64,000 bases of DNA from Luteimonas suaedae (lineage in GTDB: Bacteria > Pseudomonadota > Gammaproteobacteria > Xanthomonadales > Xanthomonadaceae): the NCBI RefSeq assembly GCF_008312895.1, contig NZ_VSSP01000013.1, positions 43,217 to 107,216 of the forward strand, in the 5' to 3' direction. Position 1 is the stretch's first letter. Each line of letters opens with the position of its first letter. Below the pieces are notes generated by a model. The model was not told where the DNA came from. It made no database searches and saw only the letters and a program-made list of their open reading frames with translations. Shown piece after piece: positions 29,034-40,184 of this stretch. The position numbers and the translations under genes were made by a program.

Positions 29034-29192
29034 CCTGTAGGAGGGGCTTCAGCCCCGACCGCGCGCACTCGTGCACGCTGATCGGCGGTGCCTCCTGCCG
29101 TTGTTTCCTTCGCAACGCGCGGTCGCGCGTTCATCTTGGCCAGCCCTGACGGGGCCGTCTGGCGCGGTCGGGGCTGAAGCCCCTCCTACAGG
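29034..29192. repeat. Family E palindromic repeat (CCTGTAGGAGGGGCTTCAGCCCCGAC)
   Basis: A 159-bp inverted repeat; the arms CTGTAGGAGGGGCTTCAGCC and GGCTGAAGCCCCTCCTACAG are exact complements and each contains its own GGGGCTTCAGCCCC hairpin. It sits just upstream of the rplU promoter in the 441-bp gap that also serves uvrA on the other strand. No gene is seen in the gap. A degenerate half-copy lies at about 11333. Confidence 0.85.
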
Positions 29193-29368
29193 GTTCGCCG
29201 GTGGTCCGTCGCAGTGGCTGAGACGGTTGCGGCGCAGACTGTCCGGCGGGCTGGCGAAACCGGGGTTTGCCCCCATATCGACCGCTCGGTAGGCTGTTTG
29301 ATTGGTCGCCCTTCTCCCCTCCCCCGCCCGGCCGCCCACGGCGCCGGGACAACCCGGATTCCTCCCCG

Positions 29369-32293
<2,925 letters not shown>

Positions 32294-32297
32294 GGAG

Positions 32298-32405
32298 CTT
32301 AGGAGTGAGAAATGAGGAGTGAGAAATGAGTGAGGGCATTCCACCTCTCGTTTTCATCCTCTCGTTTTCCTCCTCTCGTTTTCCTCCTCTCGTTTCTCAC
32401 TCCTC
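32298..32405. repeat. Family F element (GAGAAATGAG / CTCGTTTTC arms)
   Basis: Left arm AGGAGTGAGAAATGAGGAGT and GAGAAATGAG; right arm of three CTCGTTTTC(CTCCT) units followed by CTCGTTTCTCACTCCTC. It fills the gap between uvrA and the thioesterase gene and ends 12 bp before the latter's start. Related material lies at 38962, 44650 and 57991. Confidence 0.75.
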
Positions 32406-32417
32406 GCTCTTCCGCCC

Positions 32418-32828
32418 ATGAACGACCAGCCCGCCCCCGTCCTGTTCCGCATGCCGATCGCACTGCGCTGGCGCGACCTGGACGCGTTCAACCACGTCAA
32501 CAACTCCAACTTCCTGACCTATCTGGAAGAGGCCCGCATCCGCTGGTTCGATTCGCTGGACGAGGAATGGGTGACCGAGCGCACCGCGCCGCTGCTCGCG
32601 GCCGTGCAGATCAACTACCGGCGGCCGATCCCGTATCCGGCGAGCGTGATGGTGGAACTGTCGTGCGAGCGCCTGGGCAGCAGCAGCGTCACCATCACCC
32701 ATCGTATCCTCAGCGAGGACGGCGCCACGCTGTACGCCGACGGCCACGTGGTGATGGTCTGGGTGGAACGCGCCAGCGGCCGGCCGACACCATTGCCCGA
32801 TGCGGTGCGCCGCGCTGCGGGGGGATGA
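32418..32828 (+). CDS. Hotdog-fold acyl-CoA thioesterase (YbgC/4HBT type)
   Basis: A 136-residue protein that should hydrolyse an acyl-CoA thioester. The catalytic signature RWRDLDAFNHVNNSNFLTYL (residues 17-36) holds the aspartate and the HVNN loop of 4-hydroxybenzoyl-CoA-type thioesterases. It probably acts as a homotetramer in the cytoplasm. The substrate is unknown. It follows uvrA on the same strand after a family F repeat. Confidence 0.85.
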   Translation: MNDQPAPVLFRMPIALRWRDLDAFNHVNNSNFLTYLEEARIRWFDSLDEEWVTERTAPLLAAVQINYRRPIPYPASVMVELSCERLGSSSVTITHRILSEDGATLYADGHVVMVWVERASGRPTPLPDAVRRAAGG

Positions 32829-32851
32829 TCGGATCGCTCCGCGGGCCCCAA

Positions 32852-33075
32852 GCCGAAGCCGAAGCCGAAGCCGAACAAGCGTAGCGCCCTCGCTCGTCAT
32901 CCCGGCGCAAGCCGCGATCCATCTTGGCCCGTGCAGCATCAATGCGTGGATCCCGGCTAGAGCATTGTTGCCCCGAGTGTTTGCAGTGCCGTCATCCCGC
33001 GCAGGTGGGGATCCATGGACGTTCGCTCCGGCCACGGCAAAGTCCCTGGGCTTCCGCCTGCGCGGGAGCGAGGAG
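32852..33075. repeat. Mosaic of short repeats in a 410-bp gap without genes
   Basis: Begins with a hexamer run GCCGAA in four copies (32852-32875), then fragments of the GTCATCCCGG-type palindrome (CGTCATCCCGGCGCAAGCC at about 32895 and GTCATCCCGCGCAGGTGGGG at about 32991) with scattered GGATCCC parts. No frame looks coding. Confidence 0.6.
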
Positions 33076-33238
33076 CCTGTAAACATTTGATACGAAAATG
33101 CGCCAGTCATGATACGACCCGCGGCGACGGGCTTTGTCTCACCGCAACGGAAAGGTCCGCCCGGCGCGGCCTGCGCCGGGATGGCGGCAAGAACGGTTAC
33201 CCTCTAGTTCCCGATTCTCGACCGACGACTCCCAACCC

Positions 33239-34003
33239 ATGCCCCTGATCGAAACCATCCGCCACGACGGCGGCATCATCGAGCTGCGGCTCGCACGTCC
33301 CCCGGTGAACGCACTGAACCCCGACCTCTGCGCGGAGCTGCGCGCGACCCTCGGCACCTGCGTGGACGAAGGGGCCGAGGCGCTGGTCCTGTCGGGCGGG
33401 CCCAAGGTGTTCTCGGCCGGCCTCGACGTGCCGCACCTGCTGACGCTGCAGGACGACGCCGACGCGCTGCGCACGGCCTGGGAAACATTCTTCGATGCGG
33501 CGCGCGCGCTCGCCGGCTGCCCGCTGCCGGTGGCCGCCGCGATCGCCGGCCACGCCCCGGCCGGCGGCTGCGTGCTGGCGCTGTGCTGCGACTACCGAGT
33601 GATGGCCGACGGCCCCTTCACCATCGGCCTCAACGAGACTCAGGTCGGCATCGCGATCCCGCCCGGCATCCTGCGGCTGATGCAGCGCATCGTCGGCAGC
33701 CATCGTGCCGAGCGCCTGCTGGTCGCGGGCGACATGATTGCGGCCGAGCGCGCGCACGCGATCGGGCTGGTGGACGAACTGACCGGCATCGACGAGGTCG
33801 TCACCCGCAGCGTCGTCTGGCTGCACGACCTGCTGCAGCTGCCGCGCAAGGCGATGCTGGCCACCCGCGCACTGGCACGCGCCGACCTGGTCGAGGCGCT
33901 GACGCCGGAAAGCCTGCAGCTCGAGCATTTCCTGCGCGAATGGCACGACCCCGCCACCCAGCAGGCGCTGCGCGCAATGGTGGCGCGGATCGGCAAGGGC
34001 TGA
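33239..34003 (+). CDS. Enoyl-CoA hydratase/isomerase family protein
   Basis: A 254-residue crotonase-fold protein. The oxyanion-hole segments are FSAGLDV (near residue 60) and IAGHAPAGGCVLAL (near 102-115). The region IGLNETQVGIAIPPGILRLM differs from classical hydratases and resembles enoyl-CoA delta-isomerases, so double-bond isomerisation in unsaturated fatty-acid breakdown is the better guess. The ATG at 33239 gives MPLIETIRHDGG; a longer frame enters repeats. It stands alone between two repeat blocks. Confidence 0.82.
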   Translation: MPLIETIRHDGGIIELRLARPPVNALNPDLCAELRATLGTCVDEGAEALVLSGGPKVFSAGLDVPHLLTLQDDADALRTAWETFFDAARALAGCPLPVAAAIAGHAPAGGCVLALCCDYRVMADGPFTIGLNETQVGIAIPPGILRLMQRIVGSHRAERLLVAGDMIAAERAHAIGLVDELTGIDEVVTRSVVWLHDLLQLPRKAMLATRALARADLVEALTPESLQLEHFLREWHDPATQQALRAMVARIGKG

Positions 34004-34063
34004 CCTGTTGATTTTCCGCCCGTTTGGGCGGACATGCAGGGCATCGACCGGGAGTCAATATCC

Positions 34064-34205
34064 GTAGGAGCGCGCCATGCGCGCGATACCGCGGGCATCG
34101 CGCCGCCCGTGAATTCCGGTGACCGGCGCGCCTGCCGGTCCGGAATCGCGGCATCCGCCGGATCCTGCCGGCACCCGCGGCATCGCGCGCATGGCGCGCT
34201 CCTAC
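34064..34205. repeat. Family B palindromic repeat (copy 2)
   Basis: 142 bp from GTAGGAGCGCGCCATGCGCG to its inverse ending CTCCTAC. It lies between the convergent ends of the isomerase-like gene and the sulfurtransferase gene, where it could terminate both. Confidence 0.9.
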
Positions 34206-34227
34206 GAGGAACGGTGGCCGGTTGGGC

Positions 34228-35088
34228 TCAGGCCTCGCCGGTGGCCACCGGGCGCGCCGGATCTTCGATCCAGCCGCTCCACGAGCCGGTATACAGGCGT
34301 GCGCCCGGCAGCCCGGCATGCGTCATCGCCAGCAGGTGATGGCAGGCGGTGACGCCGGAACCGCACATCGCTGCCGCGTCGGCAGGTGCACGCCCCTGCA
34401 GCGCACGCTCGAATTCCACGCGTAGCCGGTCGGCGGACTTGAAGCGGCCGTCGACGAGATTCTCGGCATACGGGCGACTGGTCGCGCCGGGTACGTGCCC
34501 GGCAGCGCGGTCGATCGGTTCGACCTCGCCGCGGAAGCGCTCGCCGGCGCGAGCGTCGAGCAGCAGATTGCCGTGCTGCAGATGCGATTGCACTTGCGTC
34601 GCATCGAGCAGGCGCGCGGCATCGAATGTCCTCAACGGATAGTCCACCGCGACCTGCCCTGCAACCGACGTCTCCCGGGGCAGATCGAGCGCCACCCAGC
34701 GCGCCCAGCCGCCATCGAGCACCGCCACCCGGTGATGCCCGAGCGCATGCAACAGGAACCACAGCCGCGCCGCAAAGGCACCGTCGCCGGCGTCGTAGGC
34801 GACCACCTGGTGCCGCGGCGAAACACCCCAGGTGCCCAGCCGTCGGCACAGTTCCGCGGCATCGGGCCAGGGGTAGCGGCCGGCGCCGCTACCGGCCGGC
34901 GCGATGCCGGAGAGGTCGCGATCCATATCCGCGTGCACCGCCCCCGGAACGTGCCCGTCGCGGTAATCGCGGGCGCCGGCATCGGCATCGGCCAGGGAGT
35001 GCCGGCAGTCGACCACCGCCAGATCGGCGCGCCCGAGCGCGGTGGCCAGTTCCTCCGCCTGTACCAGCGTGGTCCGGTCTTCTGTCAT
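34228..35088 (-). CDS. Two-domain rhodanese-type sulfurtransferase (3-mercaptopyruvate type)
   Basis: A 286-residue tandem rhodanese protein. The active C-terminal domain carries C242 in CGSGVTACH, the loop typical of 3-mercaptopyruvate sulfurtransferases. The N-terminal domain is the structural copy (AVVDCRHSLADADAG, GHVPGAVHADMDRDLSG). It transfers sulfur to thiols or cyanide. Its ATG overlaps the stop of the NUDIX gene (ATGA), so both belong to one operon with the DUF1289 gene. Confidence 0.9.
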   Translation of the reverse strand: MTEDRTTLVQAEELATALGRADLAVVDCRHSLADADAGARDYRDGHVPGAVHADMDRDLSGIAPAGSGAGRYPWPDAAELCRRLGTWGVSPRHQVVAYDAGDGAFAARLWFLLHALGHHRVAVLDGGWARWVALDLPRETSVAGQVAVDYPLRTFDAARLLDATQVQSHLQHGNLLLDARAGERFRGEVEPIDRAAGHVPGATSRPYAENLVDGRFKSADRLRVEFERALQGRAPADAAAMCGSGVTACHHLLAMTHAGLPGARLYTGSWSGWIEDPARPVATGEA

Positions 35089-35726
35089 GCATCGTCTCCC
35101 GCGGCTTCGCGCAGCCGCTCGCGCAGGTTCAGCAGGATCGAGGCCGTCGCGCCCCAGATCCGGTGCGGCGAGATCATCTCGTCGCTGCGGAACTGCAGCA
35201 CCTCGCGGCGCCGCCCGCCGTAGTCCACCTCCAGCCGCTGCAGGCTTTGCGGCGCCAGCAGGAAGGCCAGCGCGACTTCGAACACCTCGGCCACCTCGGC
35301 GGGATCCGGGACCGGCACGAATGCCGGATCGAGCGCCGCCACCACCGGCAGCACGCGATAGCCGCTGACGGTCAGCATCGGATCGAGATAGCCCAGCGGC
35401 CAGGCCTGCGCCGGCAACAAGCCGATCTCCTCGCGCGCCTCGCGCAGGGCCGCGGCCAACGGATCGCGATCGCCCGGCTCGATGCGGCCGCCGGGAAAAC
35501 TGACCTGGCCGGCATGCTGGCGCAGCATCTCGGTCCGACGGGTCAGCAGCACCCGGGGGCCGTCGGTGCGCTGCACCAGACCCACCAGGACGGCGGCCTC
35601 GAAGCGCTTGCCGGCGGCGGGCAGCAGGTCGGCGATCTCGTCGCGGTTCCATCCGTCGCCGACCGGCGGCGCATCCAGCGGATGCAGCGCCCGCGCCAGC
35701 CCGGGAACGGACACCTCCGGCTTCAT
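35085..35726 (-). CDS. nudL: NUDIX hydrolase, probable CoA pyrophosphatase
   Basis: A 213-residue protein with a full NUDIX box at residues 80-102 (GRIEPGDRDPL then REAREEIGL). It is preceded by LLTRRTEMLRQHAGQVSFPG, the extra motif of the CoA-cleaving YeaB/NudL subgroup. It should hydrolyse CoA or acyl-CoA to 3',5'-ADP and phosphopantetheine. The ATG at 35726 overlaps the DUF1289 stop. Confidence 0.88.
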   Translation of the reverse strand: MKPEVSVPGLARALHPLDAPPVGDGWNRDEIADLLPAAGKRFEAAVLVGLVQRTDGPRVLLTRRTEMLRQHAGQVSFPGGRIEPGDRDPLAAALREAREEIGLLPAQAWPLGYLDPMLTVSGYRVLPVVAALDPAFVPVPDPAEVAEVFEVALAFLLAPQSLQRLEVDYGGRRREVLQFRSDEMISPHRIWGATASILLNLRERLREAAGDDA

Positions 35727-35908
35727 GTGCGCTGCGCTTCGCGCGCTGGCAGTTCCGATTCCATCAGCCACCGCCGCTCGTCGTCGTCCATCTGCGACCA
35801 GCGCGCGATTTCGGCGGATGTGCGGTGGCAGCCCAGGCACAGCCCCTCGTCGTCCAGCATGCAGACGCCGGTGCAGGGACTGAGGACGACGGGGAAGGTG
35901 AAGGTCAT
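35723..35908 (-). CDS. DUF1289-family small cysteine protein
   Basis: A 61-residue protein with CTGVCMLDDEGLCLGCHRT, the four-cysteine motif of DUF1289, which may bind a metal or Fe-S cluster. The following WSQMDDDERRWLM is also family-typical. Function unknown. First gene of the DUF1289-nudL-sulfurtransferase operon, each joined by ATGA overlaps. Confidence 0.88.
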   Translation of the reverse strand: MTFTFPVVLSPCTGVCMLDDEGLCLGCHRTSAEIARWSQMDDDERRWLMESELPAREAQRT

Positions 35909-35934
35909 GGCCCGGAGAAGCTTAGCCGATGGCA

Positions 35935-35970
35935 GAAAAACGCCACGCCGGCGGGAGGCGGCGTGGCGTT
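35935..35970 (-). terminator. Rho-independent terminator on minus strand
   Basis: AACGCCACGCC/GGCGTGGCGTT stem (35939-35949 with 35960-35970), followed on the minus strand by a run of T. It lies downstream of the FKBP gene and before the DUF1289 gene. Confidence 0.8.
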
Positions 35971-35990
35971 GGAGTTGCGGATGGGGCGCT

Positions 35991-36198
35991 GGATCCCGGC
36001 CTGCACTGGGATGACGTGCCGGCAAAGCCGTGCGCTACGCGCGCGGGCCGTCCTGCCAAGAGCTGGATCCCGGCTTTCGCCGGGATGACGTACCGGCAAA
36101 GCCGTGCGCTACGCGCACGGACCGTCCTGCCAAGAGCTGGATCCCGGCTTTCGCCGGGATGACGTACCGGCAAAGCCGCGCGCTACGCGCGCGGGCCG
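35991..36198. repeat. 74-bp tandem repeat, about 2.8 copies
   Basis: Units starting GGATCCCGGC at 35991, 36065 and 36139, exactly 74 bp apart. Each unit holds two hairpins: ATCCCGGCTTTCGCCGGGAT and CGTGCGCTACGCGCACG-type. It lies between the FKBP stop and its terminator. Confidence 0.9.
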
Positions 36199-36203
36199 GT
36201 ACG

Positions 36204-36905
36204 TCACTTGATGCTGACGAGCTTGACGTCGAAGACCACTGCCTGGTTCGGGCCGATCGGCGACTGCGGGGTGTTGCCGTAGGCCTGCTCGGCCGGCAGC
36301 ACCACTTCCCAGCGCGCGCCGGTCGGCATGTTGGTCAGCGCCTCGCGCAGGCCGACCAGCGGGATCTCGCTGAGCCGCACCGTGACCGGACCGGCCTGCT
36401 GGCCTTCCTCGGCGGTATAGGTGTCGACGAAGGTCGGGCCGTTCGGCAGGTTGCCCTTGTAGTGCAGCTCCACTTCGCTGTTCTGGGTCGGCTTGGCGCC
36501 GCTGCCGGCCTCGACCACGCGATACTGCACGCCGCTGGGCAAGGTCTGCACGCCCGACTTGGCGCGGTTCTGCGCCAGGAACGCGTCGCTCTTGGTCTTG
36601 TTCTCGGCAGAGGCCTTCTCGAAGGCTTCCTTCGCCTTGGCCAGCTGTCGCTGCTGCATGCCTTCCACGGCACCACGCAGCTGCTCGACCGGCACCGCAG
36701 GGTCGCGCCGCGCGTAGCCGTCCTGCACCGCCTTGACCACGGTGTTGATGTCGATCTGTTCGCCGCTTTCGACCAGATTGCGGCCGAGGTCGTAACCAAG
36801 CGCATAGCTCAGTCGCCCCTGTTCGGACGAGGTGTCCTGGGCCGCGGCGGTGCCGGCGGTCAGGGTCAGTGCCGCAAGGGTAGCGGCAAGCAAACGCAAC
36901 TTCAT
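36204..36905 (-). CDS. Mip/FkpA-like FKBP-type peptidyl-prolyl isomerase, exported
   Basis: A 233-residue protein with a Sec signal peptide ending near AAAQD (residue 23). An N-terminal dimerisation helix region (SYALGYDLGRNL...) is followed by a long charged helix and a C-terminal FKBP domain (VELHYKGNLPNGPTFVDTY, MPTGARWEVVLPAEQAYG). It assists folding of periplasmic or outer-membrane proteins. Its transcript probably runs through the 74-bp tandem repeat into the terminator at 35935. Confidence 0.92.
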   Translation of the reverse strand: MKLRLLAATLAALTLTAGTAAAQDTSSEQGRLSYALGYDLGRNLVESGEQIDINTVVKAVQDGYARRDPAVPVEQLRGAVEGMQQRQLAKAKEAFEKASAENKTKSDAFLAQNRAKSGVQTLPSGVQYRVVEAGSGAKPTQNSEVELHYKGNLPNGPTFVDTYTAEEGQQAGPVTVRLSEIPLVGLREALTNMPTGARWEVVLPAEQAYGNTPQSPIGPNQAVVFDVKLVSIK

Positions 36906-37093
36906 GCGGTAGATCTCCAGATGGTTTTCGTGATGGTTCGGCTCACGTGAACGGTCGAACCGCCACGAACGAACGCGCTAGGATAGCCGCCACAGGGCTC
37001 GACTTCCACCGGCGGCAACCGTCCGACTCCGCCGGCCCCGGTAAGTTCCGCGCGGCCTGCGGGCCCTCCCCCCTTCACATCCGGTAATCGCCG

Positions 37094-37876
37094 ATGACCG
37101 ACTCCCCACTGCTGATCGCCGATCACGACGCCGTCCGCGTCGTCACCGTCAACCGCTCGGACAAGCTGAATGCATTGAATGCGGCCACCCTCGACGCCCT
37201 GCACGAGGCCTTCGAGGCGATCGCCGCCGAGCCGGCGGTCCGGGTCGCGGTGCTGACCGGGGCCGGGCCCAAGGCGTTCGTCGCCGGCGCCGACATCGCC
37301 GAAATGTCCGGCCTGAGCGCGATCCAGGGCCGCGACTTCTCGCAGCGCGGGCAGCGCACCATGCGCCGGATCGAGACCCTGCCCAAGCCGGTGATCGCCA
37401 TGGTCAACGGTTTCGCGCTGGGCGGCGGCCTGGAGCTGGCCATGGCCTGCCACCTGCGCATCGCCGCCGACAGCGCCAGGCTCGGTCAGCCGGAAGTCAA
37501 TCTCGGCCTGATCCCGGGCTTCGGCGGCACCCAGCGCTTGCTGCGGCTGGCCGGGCGCGCCGCGGCGCTGGAACTGTGCCTGCTGGGCGCGCCGATCGAT
37601 GCCGCCCGCGCCCACCAGCTCGGCCTCGTCAATCGCGTCGTCGCGGCGGCGGAGCTCGAGGCCGAGACCATGAAGCTGGCCACGCAGCTGGCCGCGGCCG
37701 CGCCACTGGCGCTGCGCGGGGTGCTCGACTGCGTCAACCACGGCGGCGAGTGCGGGATCGAGGAAGGCCTGGCCTACGAGACCGCGCAGTTCGGCCTGGC
37801 GTTCTCCACCGAGGACATGCGCGAAGGCACCGCGGCCTTCCTGGAAAAGCGCCGGCCCGCCTTCCGCAATCGCTGA
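37094..37876 (+). CDS. Enoyl-CoA hydratase
   Basis: A 260-residue crotonase with all classical features: AFVAGADIAEM (oxyanion hole, near residue 63), NGFALGGGLELAMAC (near 102-116), and GQPEVNLGLIPGFGGTQRL with both catalytic glutamates expected near 135 and 155. It hydrates enoyl-CoA in beta-oxidation; a crotonase of a specialised pathway cannot be excluded. It is followed 5 bp later by a small hypothetical gene and then nth. Confidence 0.9.
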   Translation: MTDSPLLIADHDAVRVVTVNRSDKLNALNAATLDALHEAFEAIAAEPAVRVAVLTGAGPKAFVAGADIAEMSGLSAIQGRDFSQRGQRTMRRIETLPKPVIAMVNGFALGGGLELAMACHLRIAADSARLGQPEVNLGLIPGFGGTQRLLRLAGRAAALELCLLGAPIDAARAHQLGLVNRVVAAAELEAETMKLATQLAAAAPLALRGVLDCVNHGGECGIEEGLAYETAQFGLAFSTEDMREGTAAFLEKRRPAFRNR

Positions 37877-37881
37877 ACCGC

Positions 37882-38247
37882 ATGCCGCACGCTTCCGACG
37901 CCAGCATCCAAACCGACGAGCGCGCCCGCAGACTGCTGCGGCTGCTCGATACCGGCGACCTGGACGCCGCGATCGAGGCCGGCCTGGCCGATTTCGACGC
38001 CGATGCCGCGTCGGCCCTGCCGGCAGCGGATCGCGACCGGCTGCGCACGGCCCGCGACCGGCTGCTGGCCGCCTGGGCGGCACGCGAGCGCCACCGCGCC
38101 CGCAATGCGCGGCTGGCGCGCCGCGCCGCCGAGCGCGAGGCCCGGCGCGCGCCCTCGACCCTTGAAACCGGCAAGCCGCCGTTGCCGGCCGCGGCCGCAG
38201 CGGCGCTGGCACGGGCGAAGGCCAGGGTCGGGAACGCCGGCTCGTGA
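37882..38247 (+). CDS. Hypothetical protein between enoyl-CoA hydratase and nth
   Basis: A 121-residue protein beginning MPHASDASIQTDERARRLL. It is helical and strongly charged: LRTARDRLLAAWAARERHRA and many alternating Arg/Ala residues suggest a coiled coil, with a Pro/Ala-rich C-terminus. No signal peptide. I do not recognise a family. It starts 5 bp after the upstream gene and its end overlaps the GTG start of nth (GTGA), so it is part of one operon. Confidence 0.65.
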   Translation: MPHASDASIQTDERARRLLRLLDTGDLDAAIEAGLADFDADAASALPAADRDRLRTARDRLLAAWAARERHRARNARLARRAAEREARRAPSTLETGKPPLPAAAAAALARAKARVGNAGS

Positions 38248-38951
38248 GCACCGCCGGTGCAGGCGGCGCGGCAAAACCGAAACCGTCGGCCCGCCGTCGC
38301 GGCCCGACGCTCAAGCGCGACGAGATCCACGAGATGTTCTCGCGCCTGGCCGAACTCGACCCGAACCCGACCACCGAACTCGAGTACGACACCCCGTTCG
38401 AACTGCTGGTGGCGGTGATCCTTTCGGCCCAGGCCACCGATGTCGGCGTCAACAAGGCGACGCGCAAGCTGTATCCGGTGGCCAGCACGCCGCAGCAGAT
38501 CCTCGCCCTCGGCGAGGACGGCCTGAAGCGCTACATCTCCACCATCGGCCTGTTCAACGCCAAGGCGAAGAACGTGATCGCCACCTGCCGGATCCTGGTC
38601 GAGCGCCACGGCGGCGAGGTGCCGCGCGACCGCGCCGCGCTCGAGGCGCTGCCCGGCGTCGGCCGCAAGACCGCCAACGTGGTGCTCAACACCGCCTTCG
38701 GCGAACCCACCATTGCCGTCGACACCCACATCTTCCGTGTCGCCAACCGCACCGGGCTGGCGCCGGGCAAGGACGTGCGCGCGGTGGAGGACGGCCTGCT
38801 GAAGCGGGTGCCGCCGAAATTCCTGCAGAACGCCCACCACTGGCTGATCCTGCACGGCCGCTACGTGTGCAAGGCGCGCCGGCCGGAATGCCCGGTCTGC
38901 GTGATCCGCGACCTGTGCCGGTTTCCGAACAAGACCGAGAGCGAGAAGTGA
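38244..38951 (+). CDS. nth: Endonuclease III
   Basis: A 235-residue base-excision repair glycosylase/AP lyase acting on oxidised pyrimidines. The helix-hairpin-helix LPGVGRKTANVV contains catalytic K142, with D160 in VDTHIFR. The [4Fe-4S] cysteines C209, C216, C219 and C225 follow the C-X6-C-X2-C-X5-C pattern. The GTG start at 38244 overlaps the stop of the preceding gene and adds a basic N-terminal extension of about 20 residues compared with E. coli Nth. Confidence 0.95.
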   Translation: MSTAGAGGAAKPKPSARRRGPTLKRDEIHEMFSRLAELDPNPTTELEYDTPFELLVAVILSAQATDVGVNKATRKLYPVASTPQQILALGEDGLKRYISTIGLFNAKAKNVIATCRILVERHGGEVPRDRAALEALPGVGRKTANVVLNTAFGEPTIAVDTHIFRVANRTGLAPGKDVRAVEDGLLKRVPPKFLQNAHHWLILHGRYVCKARRPECPVCVIRDLCRFPNKTESEK

Positions 38952-38961
38952 GTCAATAGGA

Positions 38962-39023
38962 TTGAGAAACGAGAGAGGCGACATCCGCTTTCTCTCACTT
39001 CTCACTCCTCGTCACTCGTTTCT
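38962..39023. repeat. Family F element (GAGAAACGAG / CTCACTTCTCACTCCTCG)
   Basis: TTGAGAAACGAGAGAGG as left arm and TTTCTCTCACTTCTCACTCC with CGTCACTCGTTTCT as right arm, filling the short gap between convergent nth and the oxygenase gene. Confidence 0.65.
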
Positions 39024-39025
39024 GC

Positions 39026-39880
39026 TTAATCGTGTCTGCGTTCGCGCAGCCACTTCGTCGCCACCCACTTCTCGCCGCCCAACACCGGCGCTCCGCCGTG
39101 CAGGCTGCGGGTGATCGGGTGCGGGCGGTCATAGCTGAAGAACACCGCATTGCCCTTCACCGCCGCGACTTCGAAGTGTGCGTCCGGAAATGTGGTGGCG
39201 CCGCCGCGCGGCGGGGTGTTGAGATACATCACCAGCGAGGCGACGCGCTGGCCACCGCGCGCCAGGGTGCGCGTGGTCCCGGGCTTGTCCGGATCGAAGT
39301 AGTCGTAGTGCGGCTTGTATTCGGCACCGACACCGTAGCGCAGGACCTGCAACCCCTCGCCGCTCTCGAGCGGCCACTCGGTCAGCGCGGCGATGCGCGC
39401 CTCGATGCGTGCGCACAGCACGTTCTCGCCGCGGCGGAAGAACATGCCCTGGCTGGTGCGGTCGCCGTGGACGTCGTCGCTGCCGGTCTCCAGGTTGAGC
39501 GTGGCCGAGCGCGACAGCCGGGTGCGCGCCAGCTCGACCAGGGCATCACACTCGTCGTCGGACAGCAGGCCGCCGAGCACCACCACCTGCGGGTGCACCA
39601 GGTGCGCGAGCACGTGCACGTCGCGGTCCTCGGCGCGCACGGTCGAGGCGCCATTCCAGCCGACCGGCGCCGGCACCCTCACCGGCACGGGCAACCCGGC
39701 GTCTCGCGCGTGCTGCTCCAGATGGCGGCGCATCACCGCCTCGACCGCATCGATCGCGACCTGTTCCCGCCAGCCCTGCTCGAGCAGCGGCGCAATCACC
39801 GCCTCAGGCGGTTGTCCGGCGCGCACCTGCTCCAGGATCCAGCCATCGAGTTCGGCGGTGATCTGCTGTGTGGTCGACAT
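39026..39880 (-). CDS. 2OG-Fe(II) oxygenase, prolyl 4-hydroxylase-like
   Basis: A 284-residue protein with a P4Hc catalytic domain in its C-terminal two thirds. The iron ligands are H191 and D193 (PHYDYFDP) and H261 (LHGGAPV); K271 in EKWVATKW binds 2-oxoglutarate. The N-terminal 60 residues form a separate helical part. Prolyl or related residue hydroxylation of a protein is the likely reaction; the target is unknown. The next gene on the other strand encodes a lipoprotein with an unusually proline-rich linker, a possible substrate (speculative). Confidence 0.85.
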   Translation of the reverse strand: MSTTQQITAELDGWILEQVRAGQPPEAVIAPLLEQGWREQVAIDAVEAVMRRHLEQHARDAGLPVPVRVPAPVGWNGASTVRAEDRDVHVLAHLVHPQVVVLGGLLSDDECDALVELARTRLSRSATLNLETGSDDVHGDRTSQGMFFRRGENVLCARIEARIAALTEWPLESGEGLQVLRYGVGAEYKPHYDYFDPDKPGTTRTLARGGQRVASLVMYLNTPPRGGATTFPDAHFEVAAVKGNAVFFSYDRPHPITRSLHGGAPVLGGEKWVATKWLRERRHD

Positions 39881-40046
39881 GGCAAAGCCCTCGTGTGACG
39901 GATGCGTTGCGCCGCATGCGCGCGCACTGCCTCCGCAGCAGCTTAGCGCGCTCGTGTGACAGATCCGATACCGATTTGCGACATGCGACGGCGGCCACGC
40001 GAACACGTTTCCGTCCGCTTAAGAAATCGTTATCGGCGCAAGAAAA

Positions 40047-40069
40047 CGGTCACAAAAGGTGCTTATAAC
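40047..40069 (+). promoter_or_regulatory. Candidate promoter with Pho-box half-site before lipoprotein gene
   Basis: CGGTCAC (40047-40053), close to the Pho half-site CTGTCAC, lies exactly 10 bp before TATAAC (40064-40069), the same geometry as the better Pho box at 56701. The expected second half-site 11 bp upstream is poor, so this is weak evidence for PhoB control. The rest of the 304-bp gap shows nothing else. Confidence 0.4.
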
Positions 40070-40184
40070 TTGCAGCGATTCCACTCGGGGACCTGCGGCC
40101 GACACCGCGGCGGCAATGCGCTCCGCCAGGCCTCCGCGTTCCTGCGCTCACCCGAAACCCGTCCATACGATCGGAGATTCCAGA

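Noticed and set aside
35991..36198. Possible CRISPR array
   Set aside because: The whole 74-bp unit repeats without unique spacers, and no cas genes are present.
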